The position numbers were made by a program, and so were the translations under genes. Positions 1 through 8,450 of a stretch of 40,225 nucleotides of DNA are shown here, piece by piece. Every line of letters begins with the position of its first letter. Position 1 is the stretch's first letter. The DNA is from an uncultured Clostridium sp. (lineage in GTDB: Bacteria > Bacillota > Clostridia > TANB77 > CAG-508): assembly GCA_948472955.1 (NCBI GenBank), contig CAOKVW010000001.1, forward strand, positions 1 to 40,225, written 5' to 3'. The notes under the pieces are model-generated. The model was not told the origin of the DNA. It did not search any database and saw nothing but the letters and a program-made list of their open reading frames with translations.

Positions 1-2
1 GA

Positions 3-734
3 ACTGTGGAGATAAGAACATTGGCAACTTATACAGTAACGTATGATGCCAATGGGGGAACAGGAGCACCATCTAGTCAAATAAAAACAGAAGGAACAAA
101 TTTAACATTAAGTAATGTGGTACCTCGTAGAAATGGGTATACCTTTAAAGGCTGGTCAACAAGTTCTTCTGCAACGGTCGAATATAAAGCAGGAGTGATA
201 TATGATAGGGATTCAGATTTATCCTTATATGCGGTTTGGGAATTAACAAAATATTATTTCTTAAATAAAGCAGATGCATGTGAATCCTTAACTGGTGGTT
301 GGACTCGTTATTCTACCTATGGCGTAGTTCCAACTCATGATAATACAGGCATTAGAATCGTTACTGGTAAAACCCACAATGGGTACGCAAAGTGTCATAC
401 TGCTAATAAAATTAGTATGGCTCGTTATAAAAAGCTTTATGTTACTTATGATTTGTATAGCATCGGTGCTTCCTCGTATCAAAATTGTATGTTTTATTTT
501 GGTTTATCTACTCGTACTGATAATTCTGGATTACAGTATGTTGTTGTTCATGATAGCCGTTTTAGACCTGAGAAAAGTGTTTCCTGGAGTTCTGCATGGA
601 GACCTACTGTAGAATATGACGTTTCTAACATTACTGGTGATTACTATTTGTATGCAGAAGTCGCATGTCCAGAAGGTGCTTCAAACACAAACGACAGTGG
701 TGCTCAAATTCTCCAAGTTTATGCCACTTATTAA
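3..734 (+). CDS. Surface protein with InlB/Flg_new-type repeat, C-terminal part (5' end outside window)
   Basis: The frame is open from the window edge, so the first GTG at base 6 is probably internal and the protein starts upstream. The visible part begins with one Listeria-Bacteroides (InlB B / Flg_new) repeat over about the first 80 residues: the hallmark YTVTYDANGGTG, then GYTFKGWST and finally LYAVWE. The remaining ~160 residues are rich in Tyr, Ser and Thr and end without an LPXTG sorting signal; I recognise no domain there. Repeats of this type are found in secreted or surface proteins of Firmicutes and often serve as spacers or in adhesion; that role here is inference. A rho-independent terminator follows directly. 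Confidence 0.75.
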   Translation, partial: TVEIRTLATYTVTYDANGGTGAPSSQIKTEGTNLTLSNVVPRRNGYTFKGWSTSSSATVEYKAGVIYDRDSDLSLYAVWELTKYYFLNKADACESLTGGWTRYSTYGVVPTHDNTGIRIVTGKTHNGYAKCHTANKISMARYKKLYVTYDLYSIGASSYQNCMFYFGLSTRTDNSGLQYVVVHDSRFRPEKSVSWSSAWRPTVEYDVSNITGDYYLYAEVACPEGASNTNDSGAQILQVYATY

Positions 735-758
735 ATAACAAACCCAACTATAAAACTT

Positions 759-787
759 TAAAAATAGGAGAAATCTCCTATTTTTTA
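759..787 (+). terminator. Rho-independent terminator after the surface protein
   Basis: The hairpin AAATAGGAGA / TCTCCTATTT has a very short loop and runs into T6. It lies 25 bases after the stop codon and separates the surface protein from the pflB promoter region. Confidence 0.8.
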
Positions 788-838
788 TATATTTTTCAAA
801 AAATATATAAACTTTTTAATAAATTCTAATTTAAAATA

Positions 839-867
839 TTGCTAATATTTTTCTCATATGTTATGAT
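839..867 (+). promoter_or_regulatory. Probable sigma-A promoter of pflB
   Basis: TTGCTA (839-844), a 17-base spacer and TATGAT (862-867) lie 55 bases before the pflB start. The region is extremely AT-rich, so other -10-like boxes exist. I see no convincing Rex or Fnr operator, although redox control of pflB is common in anaerobes. Confidence 0.45.
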
Positions 868-921
868 AATATTTGGCAAAAATGTTAATAATAATCATAT
901 ATATTTAAAGGAGGAAAACAC

Positions 922-3159
922 ATGAAATTTGAACAATGGAAAGGATTTAATTTAGGAGATTGGCAAGATGAGATAAATGTTAGAGATTTTATTCAAAAAA
1001 ATTACACCCCTTATGAAGGGGATGATAGTTTCTTAGCAGAAGCTACCGAAAAAACAAAAAAATTATGGGATGAGGTATTAGATTTATACAAAAAAGAGCA
1101 TGACGCACCTGGTAGTGTTTTAGACATTGACACCAAAACAGCATCCATGATTGCTAGCCATGAAGCAGGTTACATCAACAAAGACTTGGAAAATATTGTT
1201 GGATTGCAAACAGATGCACCTTTAAAAAGAGCTATCATGCCATTTGGTGGAATTCGAATTGTAGAAAAATCTTGTGAAGCCTATGGAAGAAAAGTAGACC
1301 CACAAACCGATGAAATTTTCCATAAATACAGAAAAACTCATAATGATGGTGTATTTAGTGTATACACACCAGACATTAGAGCAGCTAGAAGTTCTCACTT
1401 AATCACAGGTCTTCCAGATGGTTATGGACGTGGAAGAATTATCGGAGATTATAGAAGAGTTGCTTTATATGGTGTAGACGCTTTAATCGAAGAAAAGAAA
1501 GAAGAATTATGTGTTTTAAATGTAGATGAAATGACAGAAGCTGTCATTCGTGAAAGAGAAGAAATTAGCGAACAAATCAAAGCTTTGAATGAATTAAAAG
1601 TAATGGCTTCTAAATATGGATTTGACATTTCTAATCCAGCATCAAACGCAAAAGAAGCTGTCCAATGGTTATACTTTGGTTACTTAGCTGCCATCAAAGA
1701 CCAAAACGGTGCTGCTATGAGTATTGGAAGAACCTCAAGCTTTTTAGATATTTATTTTGAAAGAGATTTAAAAAATGGGGTATTATCCGAAGCAGAAGCA
1801 CAAGAAATTATGGACCATTTTGTTATGAAATTAAGATTAGTACGTTTCTTAAGGACACCCGAATACAATGAATTATTCAGTGGAGACCCTGTATGGGTAA
1901 CCGAAAGCATTGGAGGTATGGGAATTGATGGAAGAACTCTAGTTACCAAAAACTCTTTTAGAATTCTTCATACCCTTGAAACCTTAGGTCCTGCACCAGA
2001 GCCAAACTTAACGGTTTTATGGTCTACCAAGCTACCAGAAGGATTTAAAAAATACACTACTAAGTTATCTATTCATACATCATCTATTCAATATGAAAAC
2101 GATGACTTAATGAGAATTACATTAGGAGACGACTATGGTATTGCTTGTTGTGTATCACCAATGAAAATAGGAAAACAAATGCAATTCTTCGGTGCGAGAG
2201 CAAACTTAGCCAAAACATTATTATATGCTATCAATGGTGGTAGAGATGCTATGTCTGGAAAACAAGTAGCACCAAAATTCGAGCCAATTACTTCTGAATA
2301 TTTAGATTATGATGAAGTAATGGAAAAATTCAATCAAATGATGGATTATGTGGCCAAAATCTATATTAAAGCATTAAATATCATTCATTATATGCATGAT
2401 AAATATTCTTATGAAGCCATTGAAATGGCATTACATGACAGAGAAATCATTCGTACGATGGCTTGTGGAATCGCTGGATTATCTGTCGTTGCTGATTCTT
2501 TATCAGCTATCAAATATGCGAAAGTAAAAGTCGTTCGTGACGAAACCGGTTTAGCTACCGATTATATCGTAGAAGGTGATTTCCCAAAATACGGAAATGA
2601 TGATGATAGAGTTGACCAAATTGCAGTTGATATTGTAAAAACCTTCATGAACAAATTAAGAAGACATCAAACTTATCGAAATGCAAAACACACTTTATCA
2701 ATTTTAACCATCACTTCTAACGTAGTTTATGGAAAGGCAACTGGAAATACACCAGACGGAAGAAGAGCAGGTGAACCATTCGGACCTGGAGCCAATCCTT
2801 TACATGGAAGAGATACCAATGGGGCTTTATCTGTTATGAACTCCATTGCAAAATTACCATTTGACTCTGCTGAGGACGGTATTTCTTATACCTTCTCTAT
2901 TACACCAGGCACATTAGGAAAATCAGAAGATGAAAGAGTTACTAACTTAGTTAACATGTTAGATGGATATTTTGCTCAAACAGGACATCACATCAACGTT
3001 AATGTATTTGATAGAGCTTTATTAGAAGATGCCATGGAACACCCTGAAAAATACCCTCAATTAACTATCCGTGTTTCTGGCTATGCTGTAAACTTTACCA
3101 AACTAACTAGAGAGCAACAATTGGATGTTATCAATAGAACCATTCATGAAAAAATCTAA
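922..3159 (+). CDS. pflB: Formate C-acetyltransferase (pyruvate formate-lyase)
   Basis: This glycyl-radical enzyme converts pyruvate plus CoA to acetyl-CoA and formate in the cytoplasm of anaerobes. At 745 residues it matches the usual family length. The adjacent catalytic cysteines are C409 and C410 in GIACCVSPM, and the radical glycine is about G720 in RVSGYAVNF near the C terminus. The start is fixed by AAAGGAGG eight bases upstream of ATG. Its activase pflA follows after a palindromic repeat. CGG triplets occur in this gene only out of frame (ATC GGA, AAC GGT, TTC GGA, GAC GGT); none is an in-frame codon, which makes it a useful control for the recoding seen in pflA. Confidence 0.97.
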   Translation: MKFEQWKGFNLGDWQDEINVRDFIQKNYTPYEGDDSFLAEATEKTKKLWDEVLDLYKKEHDAPGSVLDIDTKTASMIASHEAGYINKDLENIVGLQTDAPLKRAIMPFGGIRIVEKSCEAYGRKVDPQTDEIFHKYRKTHNDGVFSVYTPDIRAARSSHLITGLPDGYGRGRIIGDYRRVALYGVDALIEEKKEELCVLNVDEMTEAVIREREEISEQIKALNELKVMASKYGFDISNPASNAKEAVQWLYFGYLAAIKDQNGAAMSIGRTSSFLDIYFERDLKNGVLSEAEAQEIMDHFVMKLRLVRFLRTPEYNELFSGDPVWVTESIGGMGIDGRTLVTKNSFRILHTLETLGPAPEPNLTVLWSTKLPEGFKKYTTKLSIHTSSIQYENDDLMRITLGDDYGIACCVSPMKIGKQMQFFGARANLAKTLLYAINGGRDAMSGKQVAPKFEPITSEYLDYDEVMEKFNQMMDYVAKIYIKALNIIHYMHDKYSYEAIEMALHDREIIRTMACGIAGLSVVADSLSAIKYAKVKVVRDETGLATDYIVEGDFPKYGNDDDRVDQIAVDIVKTFMNKLRRHQTYRNAKHTLSILTITSNVVYGKATGNTPDGRRAGEPFGPGANPLHGRDTNGALSVMNSIAKLPFDSAEDGISYTFSITPGTLGKSEDERVTNLVNMLDGYFAQTGHHINVNVFDRALLEDAMEHPEKYPQLTIRVSGYAVNFTKLTREQQLDVINRTIHEKI

Positions 3160-3173
3160 CGACTTTGGGACGT

Positions 3174-3249
3174 GGGACATGGGGACGTAGATAATGTCCT
3201 AATCTTTATATATAAAGATTTTAGGACATTATCTACGTCCCCATGTCCC
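3174..3249. repeat. Long perfect palindrome of the GGACATGGGGACGTAG repeat family, between pflB and pflA
   Basis: Two copies of the family unit face each other: the left arm opens GGGACATGGGGACGTAGATA and the right arm is its complement, closing with CCCCATGTCCC. The arms pair over more than 30 bp with a short AT-rich centre (CTTTATATATAAAG). In RNA this would be a very stable hairpin between the pflB stop and the pflA ribosome site, where it could attenuate pflA relative to pflB or protect the pflB 3' end. Other members of the family lie at 6811, 28653 and 29511. Confidence 0.85.
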
Positions 3250-3277
3250 TATTCCCTATCTAAAAAAGGAGCAAGAA

Positions 3278-4011
3278 ATGGAAGAAAAAGATTTAAGATA
3301 TTATGCAAAAGTTCATTCTATTGAATCTTTTGGTACAGTAGATGGACCTGGAATTCGATTTGTACTTTTTTTGCAAGGATGTCATTTAGAGTGCAAATAC
3401 TGCCACAATCGTGATACTTGGGATATAAATGGTGGAAACTATAAATCACTCGATGACATTTTTGATAAAATTATGCGTTATAAAAATTATATTTGTCCTA
3501 ATCGGTGGTGTTACCGTTACGGGTGGAGAACCTCTTTTGCAAGTTAAATTCTTAATTGAACTTTTTAGTCGATTAAAAGAACAAAATATTCATACTTGTA
3601 TTGATACATCACGGTATGGTTGCTCTAACAGATGATATTAAAAAAGTATTATCTCTAACCGATTTAGTTTTATTGGATATCAAGCATATAAATGATGAAA
3701 AAAGTAAAGAATTGGTTGGTTTTTCTAATAAACTAGAATTGGAATTTGCTAAGTATTTAAGCAATCACAATATTCCTATTTGGATTCGACAAGTTTTAAT
3801 TCCTGGGTATACAGATGATGAACAAGATTTATTGAAATTAAAAGATTTTATCGCCAGTTTAAAAACAGTTCAAAAAGTTGAATTTCTTCCTTACCATGAT
3901 ATGGGAAAATTCAAATGGAAGAGACTTGGGCTTGATTACGCCTTAGAAAATGTTAGAAATGCGAATTCAGATGATATTGAAAAAGCAAAAAAGATTTTAG
4001 GAATTAGCTAA
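3278..4011 (+). CDS. pflA: Pyruvate formate-lyase activating enzyme, needs two +1 frameshifts at CGG
   Basis: This radical SAM enzyme installs the glycyl radical on PflB. The 4Fe-4S motif C35-x3-C39-x2-C42 (GCHLECKYC) and the SAM-binding GGEP motif are present. The reading frame breaks twice. At 3503-3505 the zero frame reads AAT CGG TGG and stops 14 codons later; skipping the C gives [12 protein letters not shown]. At 3612-3614 it reads TCA CGG TAT and stops at 3633; skipping the C gives [11 protein letters not shown], matching the DTNG/DTSG of the family. With both shifts the product is 243 residues, the normal PflA length. Ribosome site AAAGGAG. The partner pflB is intact and PflB is useless without an activase, so the gene is probably functional. 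At the first site homologues often have three glycines, so a 2-base loss is an equivalent description. Confidence 0.9.
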
Positions 4012-4050
4012 GAAGATTGCCAAAAAGGTCCGTCCCTCTTGGCAATCTTC
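4012..4050. terminator. Bidirectional terminator between pflA and the convergent gene
   Basis: GAAGATTGCCAA and TTGGCAATCTTC pair perfectly around a 15-base loop. It lies directly after the pflA stop and directly after the stop of the convergent minus-strand gene, so it can serve both. A similar stem with TTGCCAAAAAGG ends the coat-like gene at 20.2 kb. Confidence 0.7.
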
Positions 4051-4986
4051 TTACATTCCTAATAATTTTAATTCAATATTTTCCATTTTGTATTTACCAT
4101 CCACTAAAACAAATTCTACTAAGGTATCCTCCAAAGTCTCTTTATTTTGTCTTAAATCAGTTGTAAAATACAATTTAATTTGTGGTATTTCCACTCCATT
4201 TTTTACAATCTCTTTAAAAGTCTCTGCCATATGTTTTTCATCTTCACAAATCAAGATTAATTGTGGCATACCAGTAAAGCCAGAATCTCCTGCCACAAAA
4301 TTCTCATAGAATTCTTTGTATAATCTTATTTTATCCACTGCTTTCTTTTTCCAATCATCTTCTCTTCGGATTACTTCAAAAACAAATTGAATGGATTTAC
4401 GATTTTTTGTTAATTTTACGCTTCCACCAGTTGCCTTAAAAATCTTTCCAACTATTTTGGCTGTAATAGCTGGTTTAACAACATAGCTATCAAAAGCTTT
4501 TACTTTTCTTAAGTAAGCAATCAGTGTTTGATTCCCCGCTAATCTTTTCTTTATCATAGCAACTGGTTTTGTATTATCAGATGGTTGCCATTTACAGTCA
4601 ATTTCTTTCGAATTCAACAAATATTTTCCCATTTTTTCTAAACAATAGATTCTATAAATTCCTTTTCCTTCATCAGATGTAAAATAGTATCTTGTTAATA
4701 TTTTAGATTTTACAAGTTGGTCTAACTTATTGTTTAATTTATCTTGAGATTTTGGGTCAATCCCTTTAATCTCTAGCATTTGATATAACTGTCTTGAGGT
4801 AATAAACTCAAATTCATTGACTAATTCTAAAATAGCAAAATGAATTTCATTAATATGTCCTATGTCTATCTTATGTACAATTTGGTTCATGGATACATAT
4901 CCATCTTTCCCATCAAATGTTTTGATTTCACCTTCCCTAATAGCAAATGGTGATACTTGTGCTTTAATTTGGTTATCTTCAACCAT
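4051..4986 (-). CDS. Unknown protein with winged-helix-like N-terminal half
   Basis: The product is 311 residues with no signal peptide or membrane segment. Residues ~45-125 are predicted-helical with an ITSRQLYQMLEIKG stretch followed by a basic YYF-type wing, resembling winged-helix DNA-binding domains of replication-relaxation type proteins; this is an impression, not a confirmed family. The C-terminal half alternates hydrophobic strands (QFVFEVIRRE, MPQLILICED, QIKLYFTTDL) as in an alpha/beta nuclease or Rossmann-like fold. GGAGG precedes the ATG. It lies 12 bases after the S1-domain gene and is probably co-transcribed with it. I assign no function. Confidence 0.75.
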   Translation of the reverse strand: MVEDNQIKAQVSPFAIREGEIKTFDGKDGYVSMNQIVHKIDIGHINEIHFAILELVNEFEFITSRQLYQMLEIKGIDPKSQDKLNNKLDQLVKSKILTRYYFTSDEGKGIYRIYCLEKMGKYLLNSKEIDCKWQPSDNTKPVAMIKKRLAGNQTLIAYLRKVKAFDSYVVKPAITAKIVGKIFKATGGSVKLTKNRKSIQFVFEVIRREDDWKKKAVDKIRLYKEFYENFVAGDSGFTGMPQLILICEDEKHMAETFKEIVKNGVEIPQIKLYFTTDLRQNKETLEDTLVEFVLVDGKYKMENIELKLLGM

Positions 4987-4998
4987 TTTAAATCCCTC

Positions 4999-5802
4999 CT
5001 ATACAATTAATAATTTTATCTTTTTTCTTTGGTTATCTATTTTTTTGATATAGACATCTACTGGTTGTCCATAGGTAAGCCCTTCTTCATATTCTGCCAT
5101 TCCTACTAAATTAGGAGTTAATTCAATAAAAATACCATTTTTATGCTTCTCTGTTTCTCTAACAATTCCTTTTGTCTTCATTCCTGTCATGAAATTTTTA
5201 ACATTTTCTTCCCATGTTCCTAATGTCTCTTTATAAGATAAAATGACCTTACCAGTATCTCTCTCTATCGATTTTACCACAATTTCCACTTTTTGTCCAA
5301 TATTTAATCTTTCATAAGGTGTTTTGATTCTTGCCACTGATAAATCCTCAATATGTGCTAAGCCTACAATTCCTCCACCAATCTCGATAAAAGCTCCATA
5401 TGGTTTGATACTTTTCACAATTCCTGTTACTTTTGCTCCCTCTTGTAAATCGTTTTTTACCCACTCTAAAGCTTCCTCTTGCACTTCTCGTCTAGACACA
5501 ATTACACGGTTATCATCTTTCGCCTCTTTTATTTTAAATTGTACAAATTTATGAACTTTCCCAGTACATAAATTAGTTTTTGGCAATCCTTCTTCTCCTA
5601 TATTAATCGCTTCTATTTCTTGTCTTGGCATGATTCCTGTTAATCCATTCTCAAATTGAATATATAAATTATAATCGTTATCACATTTCTTAACAAGTCC
5701 TTGTAATGTTTCCTTTTTTTGCCTATAATGATTGATACTATCTTGGTCTAATGGCGTAATTTCATTATTCCAGCCTTCTGGCTTGAATTTTAATGAATTC
5801 AT
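4999..5802 (-). CDS. S1 RNA-binding domain protein (YpfD/RpsA-like)
   Basis: The 267-residue protein contains consecutive S1-type OB folds. The clearest is at about residues 118-190, with the signature GAKVTGIVKSIKPYGAFIEI and VGLAHIEDLS. A weaker one precedes it (about 30-100) and a third follows (about 200-265, GIFIELTPNLVGMAEY). Such proteins bind single-stranded RNA; this shorter version of ribosomal protein S1 is common in Clostridia, where its exact role is unclear. AAGGAG lies 11 bases before ATG. The downstream unknown follows after 12 bases. Confidence 0.85.
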   Translation of the reverse strand: MNSLKFKPEGWNNEITPLDQDSINHYRQKKETLQGLVKKCDNDYNLYIQFENGLTGIMPRQEIEAINIGEEGLPKTNLCTGKVHKFVQFKIKEAKDDNRVIVSRREVQEEALEWVKNDLQEGAKVTGIVKSIKPYGAFIEIGGGIVGLAHIEDLSVARIKTPYERLNIGQKVEIVVKSIERDTGKVILSYKETLGTWEENVKNFMTGMKTKGIVRETEKHKNGIFIELTPNLVGMAEYEEGLTYGQPVDVYIKKIDNQRKKIKLLIV

Positions 5803-5878
5803 TGGTTTCTTTTCTCCTTTTTCCTCTGTTTGTTCTATTATATCTATTTTCTAATTTATTTTCAACCTTCTTTAAAGT

Positions 5879-6069
5879 TTAAATTTCGATTTTTTCGCAA
5901 GTGTGGATTGCAATATATCATTTTTGCAACACTGCGTAAGCGACCAAACGATCAAAGTAAGTAGCATTGGAGCAACCTACAGATAAAAAATTAACTTTGT
6001 AGGTTGCGACACACAAAGTGTAAAAAAATGATATATTGCAATCCACACTTGCGAAAAGTCGAAACTTAA
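5879..6069. mobile_element. Fold-back MITE-like element with TTAA(A/G)TTTCG termini
   Basis: About 190 bases form a long inverted repeat. The left arm runs TTAAATTTCGATTTTTTCGC then AAGTGTGGATTGCAATATATCA; the right arm is its near-perfect complement ending GCGAAAAGTCGAAACTTAA. The centre holds a nested hairpin, GCAACCTACA / TGTAGGTTGC. There is no ORF. Its ends match those of the larger element at 27453-27888 although the interiors differ, suggesting one mobilising enzyme acting on shared termini. The 11-base flanks (5868-5878 and 6070-6080) agree at 7 positions, a possible decayed target duplication that would include the rluB stop codon. Confidence 0.75.
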
Positions 6070-6073
6070 ATCT

Positions 6074-6790
6074 TCAAGATAACATTTGGTTTATCTCATT
6101 TTCACTTAGGTATCTCCATTTTCCTAATGGTAATTCTTTTACTCCAATTCCAGCTATCTTGCTTCTATGTAATGCCAATACCTTATGTCCAACTGCCTCA
6201 CACATCTTACGAATCTGTCTGTTTTTCCCCTCATGGATTGTAATCTCTAATCTTGATTGATTCTTGTCTTCTTCTATTTTCAATATTTTAACTTTAGCTG
6301 GTCTTGTAACATAATCCTCGATTTTTACACCGTTTTTCAATATTTCTATCGTAGTTTTGGTAATCATTCCTTTTATGGTAACCGTATATGTTTTTTCAAT
6401 TTCATGTTTCGGATGGGTCACTTGATACACAAAATCCCCATCATTCGTTAATAATAAGGCACCTGATGTATACATATCCAATCTTCCCACTGGGACAATT
6501 CTTTGCTTCACCTTTACTAAATCCAATACAGAATCTCGATTAAATTGGTCTTTTGCTGTTGTTACATAGCCGATAGGTTTATTTAATAAAATATAAACTT
6601 TTTTATCCTCTCTTGTTATTGTCTTTCCTTCATATTCTATCTTATCTTTTTCTGGATTTATTTTCGTTCCAAGCTCTGTTATAATAACATTGTTTACCTT
6701 CACTTTTCCTTGTTGAATCAATTCTTCTGCTTTTCTTCTAGAGGCAATTCCCGCTTCTGCCAAATATTTCTGTAATCTTATTTCTTCCAA
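6074..6790 (-). CDS. rluB: 23S rRNA pseudouridine synthase, RluB/RsuA family
   Basis: An S4 RNA-binding domain occupies residues 1-60 (IRLQKYLAEAGIASRRKAEE). The RsuA-type catalytic domain follows, with the active aspartate D105 in GRLDMYTSGALLLTNDG and the late motif EGKNRQIRKMCEAVGH. The enzyme isomerises a uridine in 23S rRNA helix 89 or a related site. Length 238 residues is normal. The start is TTG at 6790, preceded by AGGAGG with a 7-base gap; no ATG fits. It lies immediately downstream of rluD, separated by a single copy of the GGACATGGGGACGTAG repeat. A fold-back element begins a few bases after its stop. Confidence 0.92.
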   Translation of the reverse strand: MEEIRLQKYLAEAGIASRRKAEELIQQGKVKVNNVIITELGTKINPEKDKIEYEGKTITREDKKVYILLNKPIGYVTTAKDQFNRDSVLDLVKVKQRIVPVGRLDMYTSGALLLTNDGDFVYQVTHPKHEIEKTYTVTIKGMITKTTIEILKNGVKIEDYVTRPAKVKILKIEEDKNQSRLEITIHEGKNRQIRKMCEAVGHKVLALHRSKIAGIGVKELPLGKWRYLSENEINQMLS

Positions 6791-6810
6791 ACTTTTTCCT
6801 CCTAAACATA

Positions 6811-6835
6811 GGACATCATCTACGTCCCCATGTCC
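6811..6835. repeat. Single GGACATGGGGACGTAG-family unit at the rluD 3' end
   Basis: The 25-base unit is a single arm of the palindrome seen at 3174 and 29511 (with GATGATGTCC instead of GATAATGTCC), reading GGACATGGGGACGTAG on the minus strand. It overlaps the last codons and the TAG stop of rluD and ends 21 bases before the rluB start. Confidence 0.85.
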
Positions 6836-7740
6836 TCCATTTCCAAAATCATGGCTTGAAAATAGGCTGGTAATTCTGCTTCTAAAAATATTTCTTCCCC
6901 TGTCGATGGATGTTTAAACTGCAAGTTTTTGGCATGTAAACACTGACCTTGAATGCCCCATTCATTTTTCCCATTAGAATAGACAGAGTCTCCTATAATA
7001 GGATAGCCAATTTGCGATAAATGTACCCTAATTTGATGGGTTCGTCCTGTTTCTATTTTTACTTCTAACAAGGTACAATTATGGCTTGGAAATCTCTTTA
7101 TTACCTTAAAATGTGTAATTGCCTGTTTCCCATTTTGCGTTACTGCCATTTTTTTTCTGTCTCTCGTGCTTCTTCCAATTGGCATGTTAATAGTTGCTTC
7201 ATTTTCTTTAACCATTCCCCTTACCATTGCTATGTAAGTTTTTTGAACTTCATGGTTTTTAATTTGTTCACTTAAGTTGATATGTGCCTTGTCATTCTTA
7301 GCAATCATTAAAATTCCTGAAGTATCTTTGTCAATTCTATGAACAATTCCTGGTCGTATTTCTCCTCCAATTCCTGACAAAGAATCTTTGCAAATCGCCA
7401 TAATAGCATTTACTAAAGTGCCATCTGGATTTCCGTTTGCTGGATGAACTACCATTCCTTTTGGTTTATTCACAACAATGATGTCTGTATCTTCATAAAT
7501 AATTTCTACTGGGATATCTTGTGCCTTTAATTCAATTTCTTTTGGTTTTTCCTCTTCTACTGTTATCTCATCTTTCTCTTGTATTTTGTACGATGGCTTC
7601 GTTTTTTTGCCATTGACTAAAATCTTTTCTTGTTCTATCAATCTTTGAACAGCAACTCGAGAAAGCCCTTCTTTTTGATTGGCTAAAAAACTATCAATTC
7701 GATTATTCTTTTCTTCATTTTTTACCACAAAAATATTCAA
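6820..7740 (-). CDS. rluD: 23S rRNA pseudouridine synthase, RluD family (tail supplied by a repeat)
   Basis: An S4 domain at residues ~12-70 is followed by the RluA-type catalytic domain with D137 in HRIDKDTSG, NKPKGMVVHPANG upstream and the ETGRTHQIRVHL motif later. It makes pseudouridines in 23S rRNA helix 69. The likely start is TTG at 7740, with AAAGGA 12 bases upstream. The protein ends MEDMGT, and these last residues plus the stop are encoded by the intergenic repeat (GAGGACATGGGGACGTAG), so repeat insertion has replaced the native terminus. The conserved core is complete. It is the first of the rluD-rluB pair; a structured repeat element lies directly upstream. Confidence 0.93.
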   Translation of the reverse strand: MNIFVVKNEEKNNRIDSFLANQKEGLSRVAVQRLIEQEKILVNGKKTKPSYKIQEKDEITVEEEKPKEIELKAQDIPVEIIYEDTDIIVVNKPKGMVVHPANGNPDGTLVNAIMAICKDSLSGIGGEIRPGIVHRIDKDTSGILMIAKNDKAHINLSEQIKNHEVQKTYIAMVRGMVKENEATINMPIGRSTRDRKKMAVTQNGKQAITHFKVIKRFPSHNCTLLEVKIETGRTHQIRVHLSQIGYPIIGDSVYSNGKNEWGIQGQCLHAKNLQFKHPSTGEEIFLEAELPAYFQAMILEMEDMGT

Positions 7741-7772
7741 ATCTTACTACATTCCTTTCATTATTAAATCTT

Positions 7773-7910
7773 ATAAAGTTTAATCTATTTTTTATGAAGT
7801 AATAATTCGGGGGGACCAACAAATTATAGACTGTTATCAAATTTGTAAATTTGATTTACAGTCTGTTATGCAGTTGGGAATTACAAATAAAAAATAGATT
7901 AAACTTTAAA
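7773..7910. repeat. Structured palindromic element, copy 1
   Basis: This ~138-base inverted repeat lies between lspA and rluD. The outer stem is AAAGTTTAATCTATTTTTTA with its complement at 7890-7909. The core carries GGGGACCAACAAATTATAG, ACTGTTATCAAATTT and the pairing ACAGTCTGTTATGCAGTTGG. A second copy at 10191 shares the core but has a different, still self-complementary outer stem. The inner hairpin differs by a compensated pair (T7837-A7854 here, C10258-G10279 there). No ORF. It may be a small mobile element inserted in a hairpin, or a structured RNA. Confidence 0.75.
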
Positions 7911-7924
7911 TTGATAGTAATTTC

Positions 7925-8413
7925 TTATTTTTTATTTCTCCATTCTTTCACCGTAAAAGCTGCAAAGATAGCAGCAATTGCCACCCAACCAATTAAGATA
8001 AAGATATCTGCTACGTTAAATACTGGTAAATTAATAACTTGTCCAAAATCGATAAACTCTGTTACATAGCCTCTGAAAACTTTGTCAATTACATTTGAGA
8101 TACCTCCAGCTAAAATAAAACTCAAAAATATCTTTAATTTTTTATCCACAAACTCATTTTGTGTTGTAATAAATTTGAATATTACCCCTAAAATAACAAT
8201 ATTCGTTAATACATACATAATTGCGGAATTAGAACCAATTCCATATGCCGCACTATGATTTTCACTCATTTTAAAACGCAACACTCCTGAAATGATAGTA
8301 ATTTCCCCTACATTTTGAACCCAAATTTTAAGTATTTGGTCAATCAAAATCAGAATAACTACTATGCTAATTAGCCCTATCGATTCTTTTGATAATTTCT
8401 TGTGTTCTTTCAT
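7925..8413 (-). CDS. lspA: Lipoprotein signal peptidase II
   Basis: LspA is the membrane aspartyl protease that cleaves the signal peptide of prolipoproteins after lipidation. The four expected hydrophobic segments are present. The catalytic aspartates lie in the conserved pair SNVIDKV and FNVADIFI, with the family's Asn-box seen as ENHSAAYGIGS. I choose the ATG at 8413 (162 residues) because AAAGGA lies 7 bases upstream; a GTG 18 bases earlier has no ribosome site. It is transcribed in line with rluD downstream. Confidence 0.92.
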   Translation of the reverse strand: MKEHKKLSKESIGLISIVVILILIDQILKIWVQNVGEITIISGVLRFKMSENHSAAYGIGSNSAIMYVLTNIVILGVIFKFITTQNEFVDKKLKIFLSFILAGGISNVIDKVFRGYVTEFIDFGQVINLPVFNVADIFILIGWVAIAAIFAAFTVKEWRNKK

Positions 8414-8450
8414 TTTTTCTTCCTTTCCCACATCCCTACTGGTTGCAAGA

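Noticed and set aside
3429..3635. Reading the pflA pieces as three separate small genes.
   Set aside because: Joined by single-base shifts they align continuously with PflA and total the normal length; the internal starts have no ribosome sites.
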